Shown here in pieces: positions 16,294-26,688 of a stretch of DNA of 64,000 nucleotides. Each line of letters opens with the position of its first letter. The stretch's first letter is position 1. Source of the DNA: Campylobacter devanensis (GTDB lineage: Bacteria; Campylobacterota; Campylobacteria; Campylobacterales; Campylobacteraceae); contig NZ_CP018788.1 in NCBI RefSeq assembly GCF_002139915.1, forward strand, positions 868,001 to 932,000, in the 5' to 3' direction. A model generated the notes under the pieces. That model did not search any database. It had not been told where the DNA came from and saw only the letters and a program-made list of their open reading frames with translations. Position numbers and translations under genes: made by a program.

Positions 16294-17290
16294 CCTAACC
16301 TTTAATTTTAAATTTATAATAACTCTATTTTTAGTTGTAACACTTATATATTCTATAGTATTTTATCTAATTGGTATGAGTGAACTATCAGTTATATCAT
16401 TTCTTGGAATTTTTATCTATTTTATCTCACTTAAGGCTATAGATGATAATAATTATGATAGAGCATTTTTCTTAGCACATCTTCATATAGTAATCTCATC
16501 GATGCTTGCTACTATTATACTTGGATGGGATTATGGATTTTACCTTATTATTATTGCAATTGCTTCGACTACATATCTAAATATTTTTAGAAAACGTATC
16601 ATAAACTATCTATTAGCTGGATTTGATTTTATTGGTTTTATAGTTGTCTATATGATCTCAAATGTATATTTTCCAAAAGAGCCAGGCGACTTTTCACAAA
16701 TATTTTATCTTAGTAATCTTACTTTTTTATTGTTTTTGTTTATGATAATTTTTAAAATTTACAATACTGTAAATCAGATAAATATCAAAGAACTTCACAA
16801 GCACAAAAATGAATTACGAACTGCTTCACAAACAGATCATCTAACTGGTCTAATTAATAAACGAGCCTTACACTCTATTTTAACTAAAAAAAATAATAAA
16901 ACAATTACAATTGCTATGTGTGATATTGATAATTTTAAAAGTATAAATGATAAATTTGGTCATAACATCGGCGATGAGGTTCTAAAAACTTTAGCTCAAA
17001 TATTCACAGATAACGCTAATAGATCTGATATCGTGTGTCGCTGGGGTGGCGAGGAATTTGTCATTGTAGCTACAAATACTAGTAGAGCAAACTTTATTAC
17101 TCAAATTCAAAATATCAGATTTATCATAAATAAAGCACCAGTTAAAGTCTCTACCGATCGCTCAATTCACTTTACTGTGACATTTGGGATTTCTGATAGT
17201 GGAACTGACCCAGACAAGCTCACTGACCAAGCTGATAAACGCCTATATAAAGGCAAACGTAGCGTCAAAAACTGTATAATTACAAAATAA
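16274..17290 (+). CDS. Membrane diguanylate cyclase (GGDEF), copy 2
   Basis: 338 residues from the ATG at 16274, chosen because a GGA site precedes it and the membrane helices start just after; an upstream start at 16232 would lie deep in the preceding gene. It has about six hydrophobic helices and then the GGDEF domain (HLTGLINKRALHSIL, then MCDIDNFKSINDKFGH, then CRWGGEEFVIVAT). The active motif is intact; the RxxD inhibitory site reads NRSD and is not canonical. It shares LGWDYGF with copy 1, so the pair arose by tandem duplication and then diverged. Confidence 0.85.
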   Translation: MNLIKDNLTFNFKFIITLFLVVTLIYSIVFYLIGMSELSVISFLGIFIYFISLKAIDDNNYDRAFFLAHLHIVISSMLATIILGWDYGFYLIIIAIASTTYLNIFRKRIINYLLAGFDFIGFIVVYMISNVYFPKEPGDFSQIFYLSNLTFLLFLFMIIFKIYNTVNQINIKELHKHKNELRTASQTDHLTGLINKRALHSILTKKNNKTITIAMCDIDNFKSINDKFGHNIGDEVLKTLAQIFTDNANRSDIVCRWGGEEFVIVATNTSRANFITQIQNIRFIINKAPVKVSTDRSIHFTVTFGISDSGTDPDKLTDQADKRLYKGKRSVKNCIITK

Positions 17291-17428
17291 CCATACATTT
17301 TAATTCTATTTTACAATCGTATGTAAGTTATAAAACATTGTAGCCAATTTATAAATGTATAAATTTAAAACTTTTATTATTTGATTGATAACTATTTTTT
17401 ATTAATTTTTAAGAAAATTTAGTATAAA

Positions 17429-17492
17429 TTTGAACTTATCTTTATAAAATTATCTATATTTATAGTAATTTTACATTCTAGATAAGTTCAAA
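17429..17492. repeat. 13-bp inverted repeat in the gap between convergent genes
   Basis: TTTGAACTTATCT (17429-17441) and its exact complement AGATAAGTTCAAA (17480-17492) are 38 bases apart. They lie in a 232-bp gap between the second GGDEF gene and the facing CoA-transferase gene. A long stem-loop could end transcription from either side, but no T-run follows. I see nothing else in this gap. Confidence 0.5.
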
Positions 17493-17522
17493 AATATTAT
17501 TCCAAAGCTAAGCTTTATAAGG

Positions 17523-19052
17523 TTATTTTTTCATACTACCTGTTTTGTTGAATCTATCATGCCAACTTAGAGCTTCGCTTAATATATGTGGTGTGTGGCC
17601 TGGTTTTGGCTGAGCGCACGCTCTATCGAAGTAGTCTTGTAGCATATCTCTATAATCTGGATGAGCGATAGCTATCATTTTTTGCGCTCTTTCTCTTGGG
17701 CTACAACCTCTTAAATCAGCATATCCATACTCGGTTACTACCACCATAGTATCATGTTCAGTGTGATCAATATGGCTCACAAAAGGCACAATAGCTGATA
17801 TCGCCCCACCCTTTGCTACTGAAGGGGTTAAAAACAAAGATAGATAGCCATTTCTAGCAAAATCCCCGCTACCGCCGATTCCATTCATCATCTGCGTACC
17901 CATAACATTAGTTGAGTTTATATTGCCATAGATATCGGCTTCTAACATACCATTCATAGCTACAACCCCAAGGCGTCTTACTAATTCTGGGCTATTTGAT
18001 ATCTCTTGTGGGCGAAGAATTATATGCTCTTTATAGAAATCAACATTTTTTCTAAATTCCTCCACAGCAGTTGGACTAAGTGAGAGAGCTGAAGCTGAAG
18101 CTAGATCAACGGTGCCATCTTTAACAAGGTCTAGCATACCATCTTGGATAACTTCTGAGTAGCACTCAAGTCCTTTATATCCAGCCTTGCTAAGAGCGGC
18201 TAAAACAGCGTTAGCTACATTACCGATACCACTTTGAAGTGGTAGTAATTTACCCTTTGGTAATCTACCAGCGGCCTCTTCGGCAGCGAAAAATTTAGCC
18301 ACATTATCACCAATGGCTATTGAAACCTCATCAAGTGGAGTAAATCTATTTAGCCTATCTTCAGTAGAGCTTAATACCACACCTACAACCTTATCAAAAT
18401 CCACGCTCATATATGGAGTTCCTATGCGATCTCTAGCAGTTTTAAGTGGAATTGGTTCACGAAATGGCGGTTTGGCTTGGACATATATATCATGAAATCC
18501 CTCTAGCTCTTTTGGTTGATGGATATTTAACTCCAAAATCACCTTTTTAGCAGCATTTAACCAAGCTTGGTTATTGCCTACTGAGGTGGTAGGGATTAAT
18601 TTGCCATCTTCTGTGATACCTGAAATTTCAATCACAGCAAAATCCATATCACCAAAATACCCACACTCTACTTGCCACGCAAGAGATGAGAGATGGACAT
18701 CTAAATATCTAGTTTCACCAGCATTAATACGGCCTCTCATATTTGGGTCTGTATTAAATGGAGTTCTAAACTCAACACAATTAGCCTTAGCCAAAATACC
18801 ATCTAAATCCACATCAGTACTAGCACCAGAATATATACTAATCTTATATTCTTGACCAGCTTCATGTAATTTTTGAGCTCTATTGGCAATTGCAATTGGG
18901 ATATATAAAGGGCTTCCAGCGCCGACAAATCCACTAAATCCGATTTGAGCCTTATGCGGAATGAGAGCCGCTGCTTCATCTGCTTTGATAACCTTAGATA
19001 GATATCTAGCGTCTTTGATACGACTAGTGTCATTTATAGTATTGTCAATCAT
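17523..19052 (-). CDS. Acetyl-CoA hydrolase/transferase family (succinyl-CoA:acetate CoA-transferase-like)
   Basis: 509 residues, the length of AarC/Cat1-type enzymes. Marks include GFSGFVGAGSPLYIP near residue 38, QSGIGNVANAVLAAL, the catalytic Glu in CYSEVIQDGMLDL (about Glu300) and GIGGSGDFARNGYLS. The enzymes move CoA between succinyl-CoA or another acyl-CoA and acetate and can close a variant citric acid cycle or take part in acetate metabolism. Substrate choice cannot be told from the sequence. It stands alone, with its own promoter region at 19053-19150. Confidence 0.85.
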   Translation of the reverse strand: MIDNTINDTSRIKDARYLSKVIKADEAAALIPHKAQIGFSGFVGAGSPLYIPIAIANRAQKLHEAGQEYKISIYSGASTDVDLDGILAKANCVEFRTPFNTDPNMRGRINAGETRYLDVHLSSLAWQVECGYFGDMDFAVIEISGITEDGKLIPTTSVGNNQAWLNAAKKVILELNIHQPKELEGFHDIYVQAKPPFREPIPLKTARDRIGTPYMSVDFDKVVGVVLSSTEDRLNRFTPLDEVSIAIGDNVAKFFAAEEAAGRLPKGKLLPLQSGIGNVANAVLAALSKAGYKGLECYSEVIQDGMLDLVKDGTVDLASASALSLSPTAVEEFRKNVDFYKEHIILRPQEISNSPELVRRLGVVAMNGMLEADIYGNINSTNVMGTQMMNGIGGSGDFARNGYLSLFLTPSVAKGGAISAIVPFVSHIDHTEHDTMVVVTEYGYADLRGCSPRERAQKMIAIAHPDYRDMLQDYFDRACAQPKPGHTPHILSEALSWHDRFNKTGSMKK

Positions 19053-19153
19053 TTTTATCCTTTAATTAAAATTTAGCTTGATTATAAGCAAAATTTCTAT
19101 AATTTCTCTTATAATATTAATAGTAGAAATTTATTTTAAGAAAAATTTAAAAT

Positions 19154-21181
19154 TTAAATTATAGGCTTCACCATACCAGCTTCAGCTAAAAAACAGCTTG
19201 GCTGATACTCGACTTTTCTTATCTTGTCATATTTGGCATAGCTTAGCACCAATTCATCCTTTGCCCTTGTGACAGCGACATAAAATAGCCTTCTTTCTTC
19301 TTCTATATCACTCATTAATCTTGAATTTGGAAATCTACCTTGAGCTAGATCCACTACAAAAACAAGGCTAAACTCAAGCCCCTTACTAGCATGGATTGTG
19401 AGCAAATTCACCCCTTCACCCTCGCTCATTTCGCTTTTGCCAAGGGTTAAAAAGTTGTAAAAATTATCAATATTATTGTGTCTTTTACTAATTTCTAAAA
19501 GCACCTTAGCCTTAGATATTATCCGCTCTATTACGCTGCTTTTAAGCTCGTTATCTATATTGCCATTTTTTAGGGTTGCTCTTTTGGTTGCTAAGATATC
19601 AACTATAATATTATAAATTTGAGATTTTATCACCTTATCTATAATTTGATATGGTGAGCTATTTTTATCTAAATTCAGTATCAAATTCCTAAGCTCATAC
19701 AAAAATATCGCACCATTTTGATTTAAATTTGAGTAGTTTAAAACAGGAGATTTCATAAACTCATCATCAAATCCAAGCTCACAAAATCTATTTGATGGCA
19801 TAAATTCACTAAAATCATCAAATAAGCCAAGCTGATGATTATGCCTTTTGGGGGCTAATTTAGCACTATTTTTATCTGGATTTATAAGACCTTTTATGAT
19901 GCTACCATCTCCAGATGAGATTAAAATTTCAAAAATCTCCTTAGCGTGAGCGTTGCCAACTCCTTTAGCATACTCTAAAATATGTATAAATGACATAATA
20001 TCTTTAGGATTTACCAAAATCGATATCAAATCTATAAGTGCCTTAATCTCACGAGACTCAAAAAAGCTCACTCCACCTTTTCTTTTACAGCTTATACCAT
20101 ACTCTTTTAAGGCTATCTCTAGTCCATCAGCACTTGAGTTATTACGAAAGATTATAGCGATATCATTTTTATTATATCTGCTATTTGAGATTAACTCTGC
20201 TACTGCGTTATACTGGATAAAAAGCTCATCATAAACAAGCAAAATAGGCGATTTAAACTCCCCCTCACGGCTTACTTCAAGCGATTTTGGATATAATCTA
20301 GGATTATTAGCTATGACTTTATTTGCCAAGGCTAGGATTTTAGCACTTGAGCGGTAATTTGTATTTAATGAAAATATATTAGCATCCAAATATCTATCTT
20401 TAAAGCTACCAATTATCCCTATATTTGCCCCATTAAAGGCATAAATACTCTGGTCAAAATCCCCTACGCAAAATAGACTTTTGGTATTAAAAGCATCTAT
20501 GAGTGAGCCTTGAAGTGAATTTGTATCTTGATACTCATCAACCAAAATTTCATCAAAATAAATTCTAGCACCCTTTTTAAGCTCATTTCTCATCTTGATT
20601 AATAGATCATTGAAATCAGCATAGTTAAAATTGCTCTTAGTCTCTTCAAACTCACGCAAAATATCATCATAAATTTCAGCAAATTCCACCTGATCTGGAT
20701 AATTAACACTAAACCAATCTACAAAGCTCTCACCACCTACACAGCTATTACAAAATAAAGAGTATATATCATACAAATACGCCCCGCTATATCCCTTAAT
20801 ATCGCTAATTCTATGAAATTGCCTTCTATCCGTGATACTCTTTAATAGTGTTTTTAACTCGCTAGGTTGCTTTAAAATCACCCCTTTATCAAGGGATTTT
20901 AGAAGTGAATTTGATACAGAGTGAAATGTCCCGGCTGTGATTTGAGATACTATATCACTATCAAAGTAACGCCCCAATCTCTCTATCATCTCACTAGCGG
21001 CTTTATTGGTAAATGTTAATAACAAAATTTTATTAGCCTTTATCCCTGAGTTTAGAAGATGAGCTATCCTAGCTACAATTGTGCTTGTTTTACCTGTTCC
21101 AGCACTTGCTATGATGAGATTATACCCCATAGACGCTGTGGCTGCTCTATACTGCTCTTTATTTAGCTTTGAAAGTGGCAT
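19154..21181 (-). CDS. UvrD/Rep-family ATP-dependent DNA helicase
   Basis: 675 residues. Superfamily 1 helicase motifs are in order: IIASAGTGKTSTI (Walker A), LLLTFTNKAASEM (Ia), ILVDEYQDTNSLQ (II), CVGDFDQSIYAFNGA (III), LNTNYRS (IV), LLTIHASKGLEF (V) and VAVTRAKDEL (VI). It unwinds DNA 3' to 5' in repair or replication restart. It is nearer to Rep/PcrA in length than to AddA. The start ATG shares one base with the mltG stop (TAATG), so translation is coupled. Confidence 0.9.
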   Translation of the reverse strand: MPLSKLNKEQYRAATASMGYNLIIASAGTGKTSTIVARIAHLLNSGIKANKILLLTFTNKAASEMIERLGRYFDSDIVSQITAGTFHSVSNSLLKSLDKGVILKQPSELKTLLKSITDRRQFHRISDIKGYSGAYLYDIYSLFCNSCVGGESFVDWFSVNYPDQVEFAEIYDDILREFEETKSNFNYADFNDLLIKMRNELKKGARIYFDEILVDEYQDTNSLQGSLIDAFNTKSLFCVGDFDQSIYAFNGANIGIIGSFKDRYLDANIFSLNTNYRSSAKILALANKVIANNPRLYPKSLEVSREGEFKSPILLVYDELFIQYNAVAELISNSRYNKNDIAIIFRNNSSADGLEIALKEYGISCKRKGGVSFFESREIKALIDLISILVNPKDIMSFIHILEYAKGVGNAHAKEIFEILISSGDGSIIKGLINPDKNSAKLAPKRHNHQLGLFDDFSEFMPSNRFCELGFDDEFMKSPVLNYSNLNQNGAIFLYELRNLILNLDKNSSPYQIIDKVIKSQIYNIIVDILATKRATLKNGNIDNELKSSVIERIISKAKVLLEISKRHNNIDNFYNFLTLGKSEMSEGEGVNLLTIHASKGLEFSLVFVVDLAQGRFPNSRLMSDIEEERRLFYVAVTRAKDELVLSYAKYDKIRKVEYQPSCFLAEAGMVKPII

Positions 21182-22152
21182 TATTTAGCCTTATTAGAGC
21201 GATCAATTGCTTTTGTATGCGCTTCATAAGTAGAGCTAAATATATGAGCGCCTGTGCTTTTATCCCTTACAAAATATAGATAGTTTGTCTTTTTAGGAAA
21301 AATTGCTGCTTTTATCGCATCAAAACTAACATTACAAACAGCATTTGGTGGTAGCCCTGCGTATTTATATGTGTTATACCTAGTGTTGTCTTTAGCTATT
21401 CTTTGTGGGGTAATTTTCTCGTGAGAATATAGATCATAATTTAGCGTTCCATCCATTTGTAACTTCATACCGATTTTTAATCTATTGTATATAACAGAAG
21501 CTACTAAAGCCATCTCGTCTTTGTTAGCAGCCTCTTTTTGCACTATAGAAGCTACAGTGATAAACTCATACCATCGTCTCTCATCCCATTCGCCAAAAAT
21601 CTTTCTACTTAGGCTCTCATGCTGTTTTTTAGATGTGTTAATTAGATAATAAACTAAATGCGCCTCCCCAATTCCAACTGGAACTTTATATGTCTCAGGG
21701 ATTAAAAACCCCTCTTTTATAGGTGCATTTTCTAAGTAGCTTTTCATTAATTCATTATAATTTAGCCCTAAATTTTTAGAAATTTCATAGAAAAAATATG
21801 CTGTAGTTTCACCAGGAATGAGTGTAATATCTCTCATTGCAGCTTTAGCAGTTGTAAGCTTGTACAAAAAATCAAATTTGCTAAGGCTAGTCTGCCCAAT
21901 TTCAATCCATCCAGATTGTGGAAATCCCATCAAAACTAAAATATATTTATCAAATTCATCAACCTTAAAATTTAGCTTAGCTAAATAAGATATAATTTCG
22001 CCTACACTTCCCTTTGGTAAATATACCGCCTTGCTGGTATTCATCGTTTGAGATAGTGAAGCAAAAATCGATAGGAAAAATATGAGTACAATTTCACAAA
22101 TGATAAACAAAAACCGCTTTTTAGCTCTGTTTTTAATGCTATTTATTTCCAT
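21181..22152 (-). CDS. mltG: Endolytic murein transglycosylase MltG
   Basis: 323 residues from the ATG at 22152; an ORF extends further upstream but that part lies in the opposite gene and does not look like MltG. One membrane helix (FLFIICEIVLIFFLSIFASL) anchors a periplasmic YceG domain with ASIVQKEAANKDEMALVASV (catalytic Glu), YNRLKIGMKLQMDGTLNY and YNTYKYAGLPPNAVCN. MltG cuts nascent glycan strands and sets their length. Its first 24 codons overlap the start of the gene on the other strand. Confidence 0.85.
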   Translation of the reverse strand: MEINSIKNRAKKRFLFIICEIVLIFFLSIFASLSQTMNTSKAVYLPKGSVGEIISYLAKLNFKVDEFDKYILVLMGFPQSGWIEIGQTSLSKFDFLYKLTTAKAAMRDITLIPGETTAYFFYEISKNLGLNYNELMKSYLENAPIKEGFLIPETYKVPVGIGEAHLVYYLINTSKKQHESLSRKIFGEWDERRWYEFITVASIVQKEAANKDEMALVASVIYNRLKIGMKLQMDGTLNYDLYSHEKITPQRIAKDNTRYNTYKYAGLPPNAVCNVSFDAIKAAIFPKKTNYLYFVRDKSTGAHIFSSTYEAHTKAIDRSNKAK

Positions 22153-24607
22153 TTTTGTTGCCCTTTTTATATGGTTAAAAATTGGTATACAGATAGAAAG
22201 TTTAAATTTTAGCCAATTTAAAATTTCGCAATTATATATAAAATTAGATAACAAAATTACACTAAGAGTAAAAAATATCGATATTTTACCATTGACTAAT
22301 GAAAAAAATAATACTAAACCATCCTTAGAACTTTTACATTATCTAAGCTGGATTGATATGCTTTTTGAGACAATTGAACTTACAAATATTACAAATGGTG
22401 AGTATAAATCATACTTTATCTATGCTGATAATAAATTTAATCTAAATAATAAAGATTTATATATAAATGCAAATTTTGCTAGACAAAATCACAATCTAAA
22501 TGTTGCCGTAAATGAGATTAAATTAAAAGATTTTAACACTACAATTAATGGATATTTAGAGCTAAATTTCTATAATGATAGACATAAATTTAGTGGAAAA
22601 TTTAACTCCTATGAGCTTAGCGGAAATCTAGGACTAAACATAGAAAATGATATTTTAACCTATGAACTTAGCGATGTGAGTGCTAGTACTATTGAGCAGT
22701 TTATGAACGCTTTAGCTAATATTACTGGGCTTGATAATGAGATTAAAAACTGGATTTATGGGTATATAAAAGCTAAAGATTATAGGGTTGAGATTTTACG
22801 TGGTAAATTTGATTTAAACTCCAATGATCCGCTAATCTCAAAGCTCTATGGTAAAGCTACAGCAGTATCGCCAGTAGTAAAATTTCACCCAAATCTCCCA
22901 GCAGCCACTGCTAGTAGCGTAGATGTGATATTTGAGAATTCTGGACTTAAATTTGATATAAAAGATCCAAAATATCAAGGTTCTAGCGCTATAATAAATT
23001 TAAGCATAAATGAGTTAATTAATAAACCAAATTTAATACTAGATATTTATACTAAAACATTATATAGTAATGATATAAATAATATACTAAAAGCCTACAA
23101 TATAAATATCCCAATCACGCAAAATAGTGGCAATATGAACGCAAAGCTTCGCTTAATCATAGACCTAAGCAATATAATTGTACAAGCCAATGGGGAGTTT
23201 ATACTTGATGGCGATATTGATATCTCTGGGGCAAAATTTAATACCAATCATGCTAAAATAATTTTAAAAAATGATAAACTCACCATAGAAAATAGCCATG
23301 TAAAAAATAGTATTTTTGATGCAAATTTTAGTGCTTTTATTGATGCAAATACACAACAAGCATGGTTTGATACTAAATTTAACTCTATTGCTATTCCAAA
23401 TCTACTTGATATTAAAAATCTAGATGATAATATCACACTCGAATTTAGCACAGCCCCAAAAATCAACTCCAAAACTTTAGGATATGAACTAAATATTACC
23501 AATCCAATTACGCTAAATATACCTAGCATAGAACCGCTTAAGCCCTACTCTACGCTTATAAATGATTTAAATATCACTAAAGCTGCAATTAACATCACAA
23601 CTAATAATTTTATAGATATCAATGCAAGAGTTAATGATGCTAAATTTAATATTCCAATGCTAGCTAAAAAGGATGGAAATTACACCGATGATAACTTTAC
23701 CATTAATGTTAGCAATATTATTAATGTAAAAAGCGATAGTGGCATAGTAGAGGCTAGCATAATTAATGATGAGGTAAATATATTTTTAAATTCAGCCAAA
23801 ATTACTATAAATTCTAATGCTGCCAAAGGTGATTTTGATAAAAATCTAAACTTTATAGCCAATGATACTATATTAAATATAGCCGATGTTAATAAAAGTG
23901 TATCGTTTGATCATTTTAGCGGAAATAAAACTAGCGATACTATTAAATTTGATGGGGAATTTGATGGAGGATATATATCTATTACCGAAGGTGAAGGTAT
24001 ATTAAAGATAAAAGGAAATGGTATATCAGCTACAGCTGTCAATGATATTTTAGATTTAAATACATTTAGCGAAGGGGTTTTTGGATTAAAAGTTATGGGA
24101 AAAAATAGCAAAAATTTCAAAGCTGACCTAGAATTAAAAGATACATATCTAAAAGATTATAAAATTTACAATCAACTTCTAGCATTTTTAGACTCTATTC
24201 CGAGCTTGCTTATTTTTAAGGTACCTGATTTTAATAATAAAGGCTTTAGTGTTAAAGATGGAATTATAAGGATTGGACGAATCGATGATAATCTAACAAT
24301 TCATGCTATTGATATCGAAGGTGCAACCGCTGATATAATTGGCAATGGAACGATAAATCTAGCCACAAATCTCATTGATATAACTTTGGAATTAAAATTA
24401 TTAAAAGATGCTAGCTCAATCATTGATAAAATTCCATTAGTCAACCACATACTATTAGGCAAAGATAAAAGCATATCTACAATTATAAAAATTAGCGGAA
24501 CAATTGATGAGCCAATTATTAAAACACAAGTAGTGACTGATGTATTAAAAACACCATTTAATATAATTAAAAATACTCTAACATTACCATTTGTGATTTT
24601 TGAGTAA
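22082..24607 (+). CDS. YhdP/AsmA-like envelope protein (DUF3971-type)
   Basis: 841 residues. One N-terminal membrane helix (FLALFLMLFISIFVALFIW) is followed by a long beta-rich periplasmic region with many Asn/Asp-rich repeats and a C-terminal AsmA-like part (LKDYKIYNQLLAFLDSIPSL, GNGTINLATNLIDITLELKL, PIIKTQVVTDVLKTPFNII). Family members bridge the envelope and carry phospholipid or help envelope assembly. AGGA 6 bases before the ATG supports this start, though it makes a 71-base head-to-head overlap with mltG. Later Met codons (residues 7 and 19) would shorten the overlap. Confidence 0.8.
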   Translation: MSTISQMINKNRFLALFLMLFISIFVALFIWLKIGIQIESLNFSQFKISQLYIKLDNKITLRVKNIDILPLTNEKNNTKPSLELLHYLSWIDMLFETIELTNITNGEYKSYFIYADNKFNLNNKDLYINANFARQNHNLNVAVNEIKLKDFNTTINGYLELNFYNDRHKFSGKFNSYELSGNLGLNIENDILTYELSDVSASTIEQFMNALANITGLDNEIKNWIYGYIKAKDYRVEILRGKFDLNSNDPLISKLYGKATAVSPVVKFHPNLPAATASSVDVIFENSGLKFDIKDPKYQGSSAIINLSINELINKPNLILDIYTKTLYSNDINNILKAYNINIPITQNSGNMNAKLRLIIDLSNIIVQANGEFILDGDIDISGAKFNTNHAKIILKNDKLTIENSHVKNSIFDANFSAFIDANTQQAWFDTKFNSIAIPNLLDIKNLDDNITLEFSTAPKINSKTLGYELNITNPITLNIPSIEPLKPYSTLINDLNITKAAINITTNNFIDINARVNDAKFNIPMLAKKDGNYTDDNFTINVSNIINVKSDSGIVEASIINDEVNIFLNSAKITINSNAAKGDFDKNLNFIANDTILNIADVNKSVSFDHFSGNKTSDTIKFDGEFDGGYISITEGEGILKIKGNGISATAVNDILDLNTFSEGVFGLKVMGKNSKNFKADLELKDTYLKDYKIYNQLLAFLDSIPSLLIFKVPDFNNKGFSVKDGIIRIGRIDDNLTIHAIDIEGATADIIGNGTINLATNLIDITLELKLLKDASSIIDKIPLVNHILLGKDKSISTIIKISGTIDEPIIKTQVVTDVLKTPFNIIKNTLTLPFVIFE

Positions 24608-24628
24608 TTTAGGTTAAATTTAGTTAGT

Positions 24629-24634
24629 TATAAT
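24629..24634 (+). promoter_or_regulatory. -10 element of the htpG promoter
   Basis: A perfect TATAAT, 20 bases before the htpG ATG, with AAAGGAG as ribosome site in between. No inverted repeat of the HrcA (CIRCE) type is visible. Confidence 0.6.
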
Positions 24635-24654
24635 ATCAAGACAAAGGAGAAAAT

Positions 24655-26502
24655 ATGCAAAAACATCAATTTCAAACACAAGTAAGCGATCTTTTAAATT
24701 TAATGATCCACTCACTCTACTCTAATAAAGAGATATTCTTAAGAGAGTTAATCTCAAACGCAAGCGACGCACTAGATAAGCTAAATTATCTATGCTTAAC
24801 TAATGATGATTATAAATCGCTTCAATACACCCCTAGAATTGATATCAAACTAGATAAAGAGGCCAAAACATTAATAATCACAGATAATGGAATCGGCATG
24901 GATGAAGATGATCTAATCAACAATCTAGGCACCATCGCAAGAAGCGGAACCAAAGGCTTTATAGAATCCATGAGCGGAGATGCGAAGAAAGATAGCTCAT
25001 TAATAGGTCAATTCGGGGTTGGATTTTACTCAGCATTTATGGTGGCAAACAAAATAGAAGTTATCAGTCGCAAAGCCCTAAGTAGCGATGCATATAAATG
25101 GAGTAGCGATACAAATGGATATGAAATTTCAAAATCCACACTAGATAGCCACGGCACACAGATTACTCTATACCTTAATGATGATGAGTTCACAGATAGT
25201 TTTAGAATAGAAAATATCATCACCAAATACTCAAATCACATTCCATATCCTATCTATATGGATAGAGATGAGTGGGTAGCTCCACAAGATGAGAACAAAG
25301 AGGGTCATTATGAGAGCAAAAACTCTCAAATCAACAAAGCAAGTGCTTTGTGGAGAATGAGTAAATCTACTTTAAAAGATAGCGATTACAATGACTTTTA
25401 TAAGCAAATAAGCCACGATAGTAGCGATCCACTACTACATATCCATACAAAAGCAGAGGGCAAAATAGAGTATTCTACCCTATTTTATATCCCATCAACT
25501 CAACCATTTGATCTATTTAGAGTAGATTATCAAAGTGGTGTAAAACTCTATGTTAAGCGTGTATTTATCACTGATGATGCTAAAGAGCTTCTACCACCAT
25601 ATCTTAGATTTGTGCGTGGGGTTATGGATGTAGAAGATATCCCATTAAATGTAAGCCGTGAAATCTTACAAGAGAATAAAATTCTAACCGCAGTCAAAGA
25701 CCAAAGCGTCAAAAAAATCCTAAGCGAATTAGAAAAACTACTAAATAATGATAAAGAAAAATACTCCAAGCTCTACTCTCTTTTTGGTAATGTTATCAAA
25801 GAGGGCCTATATGGATTTAATGCTAATAAAGATAATATCTTAAATTTATGCCTATTTAAATCCACTCTAAATGACAAGCCAATCACGCTAAAAGAGTATA
25901 AAGCCGCAATGAAAGAAGATCAAAAATCGATATATTATATCAGCGGCCAAAATGAGAGTATGCTACGAAACTCACCACTTTTAGAAGGGTTTAAATCCAA
26001 AGGAATAAATGTCCTAATCTGTGATGAAGAGATAGATACAATAGTCTTGCCTATGGTAAATGAGTATGACTCCATACCATTTAAGAGTATAAATAGCTCT
26101 GATATAGATAGTGAGATAACTAGCAGTGAAATTTCAACTAGTGATGAGACAAACGCCCTAATAAGCAAAATAAAAGAGATCTTAAAAGATGAAGTCAAAG
26201 ATGTCAAAATATCAAATCGCCTAAGCGACTCCGTAGCGTGCCTAATCTATGACAAAAATGACCCAGACTACGCTATGCAAACTCTATTAAAACAAATGGG
26301 TCAAGAAGCACCAAAAATCAAGCCAATCTTAGAGATCAATCCAAATCACGAAATCATCGCCAAATTAGCTAATAACGAATTGATGATAAACGATGTTGCT
26401 ATACTAATCCTAAATATGGCTAAAATCAGCGAAGGTATGAGCATAGAAAATCCAAGCGAATTTAGCTCTAAACTTGCTAAAATTATATCCAAAGCTCTAT
26501 AA
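24655..26502 (+). CDS. htpG: Chaperone protein HtpG (Hsp90)
   Basis: 615 residues. GHKL ATPase motifs are present: [20 protein letters not shown] (Glu and Asn of the ATP site), [25 protein letters not shown] and [16 protein letters not shown]. The middle domain follows ([40 protein letters not shown]) with the catalytic Arg. It works as a cytoplasmic dimer on stressed clients. It has its own promoter and a strong hairpin after its stop. Confidence 0.96.
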   Translation: MQKHQFQTQVSDLLNLMIHSLYSNKEIFLRELISNASDALDKLNYLCLTNDDYKSLQYTPRIDIKLDKEAKTLIITDNGIGMDEDDLINNLGTIARSGTKGFIESMSGDAKKDSSLIGQFGVGFYSAFMVANKIEVISRKALSSDAYKWSSDTNGYEISKSTLDSHGTQITLYLNDDEFTDSFRIENIITKYSNHIPYPIYMDRDEWVAPQDENKEGHYESKNSQINKASALWRMSKSTLKDSDYNDFYKQISHDSSDPLLHIHTKAEGKIEYSTLFYIPSTQPFDLFRVDYQSGVKLYVKRVFITDDAKELLPPYLRFVRGVMDVEDIPLNVSREILQENKILTAVKDQSVKKILSELEKLLNNDKEKYSKLYSLFGNVIKEGLYGFNANKDNILNLCLFKSTLNDKPITLKEYKAAMKEDQKSIYYISGQNESMLRNSPLLEGFKSKGINVLICDEEIDTIVLPMVNEYDSIPFKSINSSDIDSEITSSEISTSDETNALISKIKEILKDEVKDVKISNRLSDSVACLIYDKNDPDYAMQTLLKQMGQEAPKIKPILEINPNHEIIAKLANNELMINDVAILILNMAKISEGMSIENPSEFSSKLAKIISKAL

Positions 26503-26507
26503 ATTTA

Positions 26508-26529
26508 CTCTGCCCTACTCTGGGCAGAG
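26508..26529 (+). terminator. Strong hairpin after htpG
   Basis: CTCTGCCC and GGGCAGAG make a perfect 8-bp, GC-rich stem with a 6-base loop, five bases after the htpG stop. There is no T-run, but its strength in such AT-rich DNA and its place suggest a terminator or an mRNA-stabilising structure. Confidence 0.55.
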
Positions 26530-26647
26530 ATACTCTATCAAACTGAAATTTATAAATAAAATTAATTATAATGTTACGATTATACACACCCAAACGATTT
26601 TTTAAACAATTTTTATAATTTATCTTAAATTTAATAATAATTTACGC

Positions 26648-26653
26648 TAAAAT
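26648..26653 (+). promoter_or_regulatory. -10 element of the lactate operon promoter
   Basis: TAAAAT in the context TACGCTAAAATGAAA, 35 bases before the permease ATG and preceded by T-rich DNA; a TAGGAG ribosome site follows. No operator is recognised. Confidence 0.5.
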
Positions 26654-26688
26654 GAAATTTCAAAAAATTTTTATCGATAGGAGTCTAT

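Noticed and set aside
22153-22254. 34-codon N-terminal extension of mltG
   Set aside because: It lies opposite the beginning of the AsmA-like gene, has no hydrophobic or family pattern, and the membrane anchor follows the ATG at 22152.
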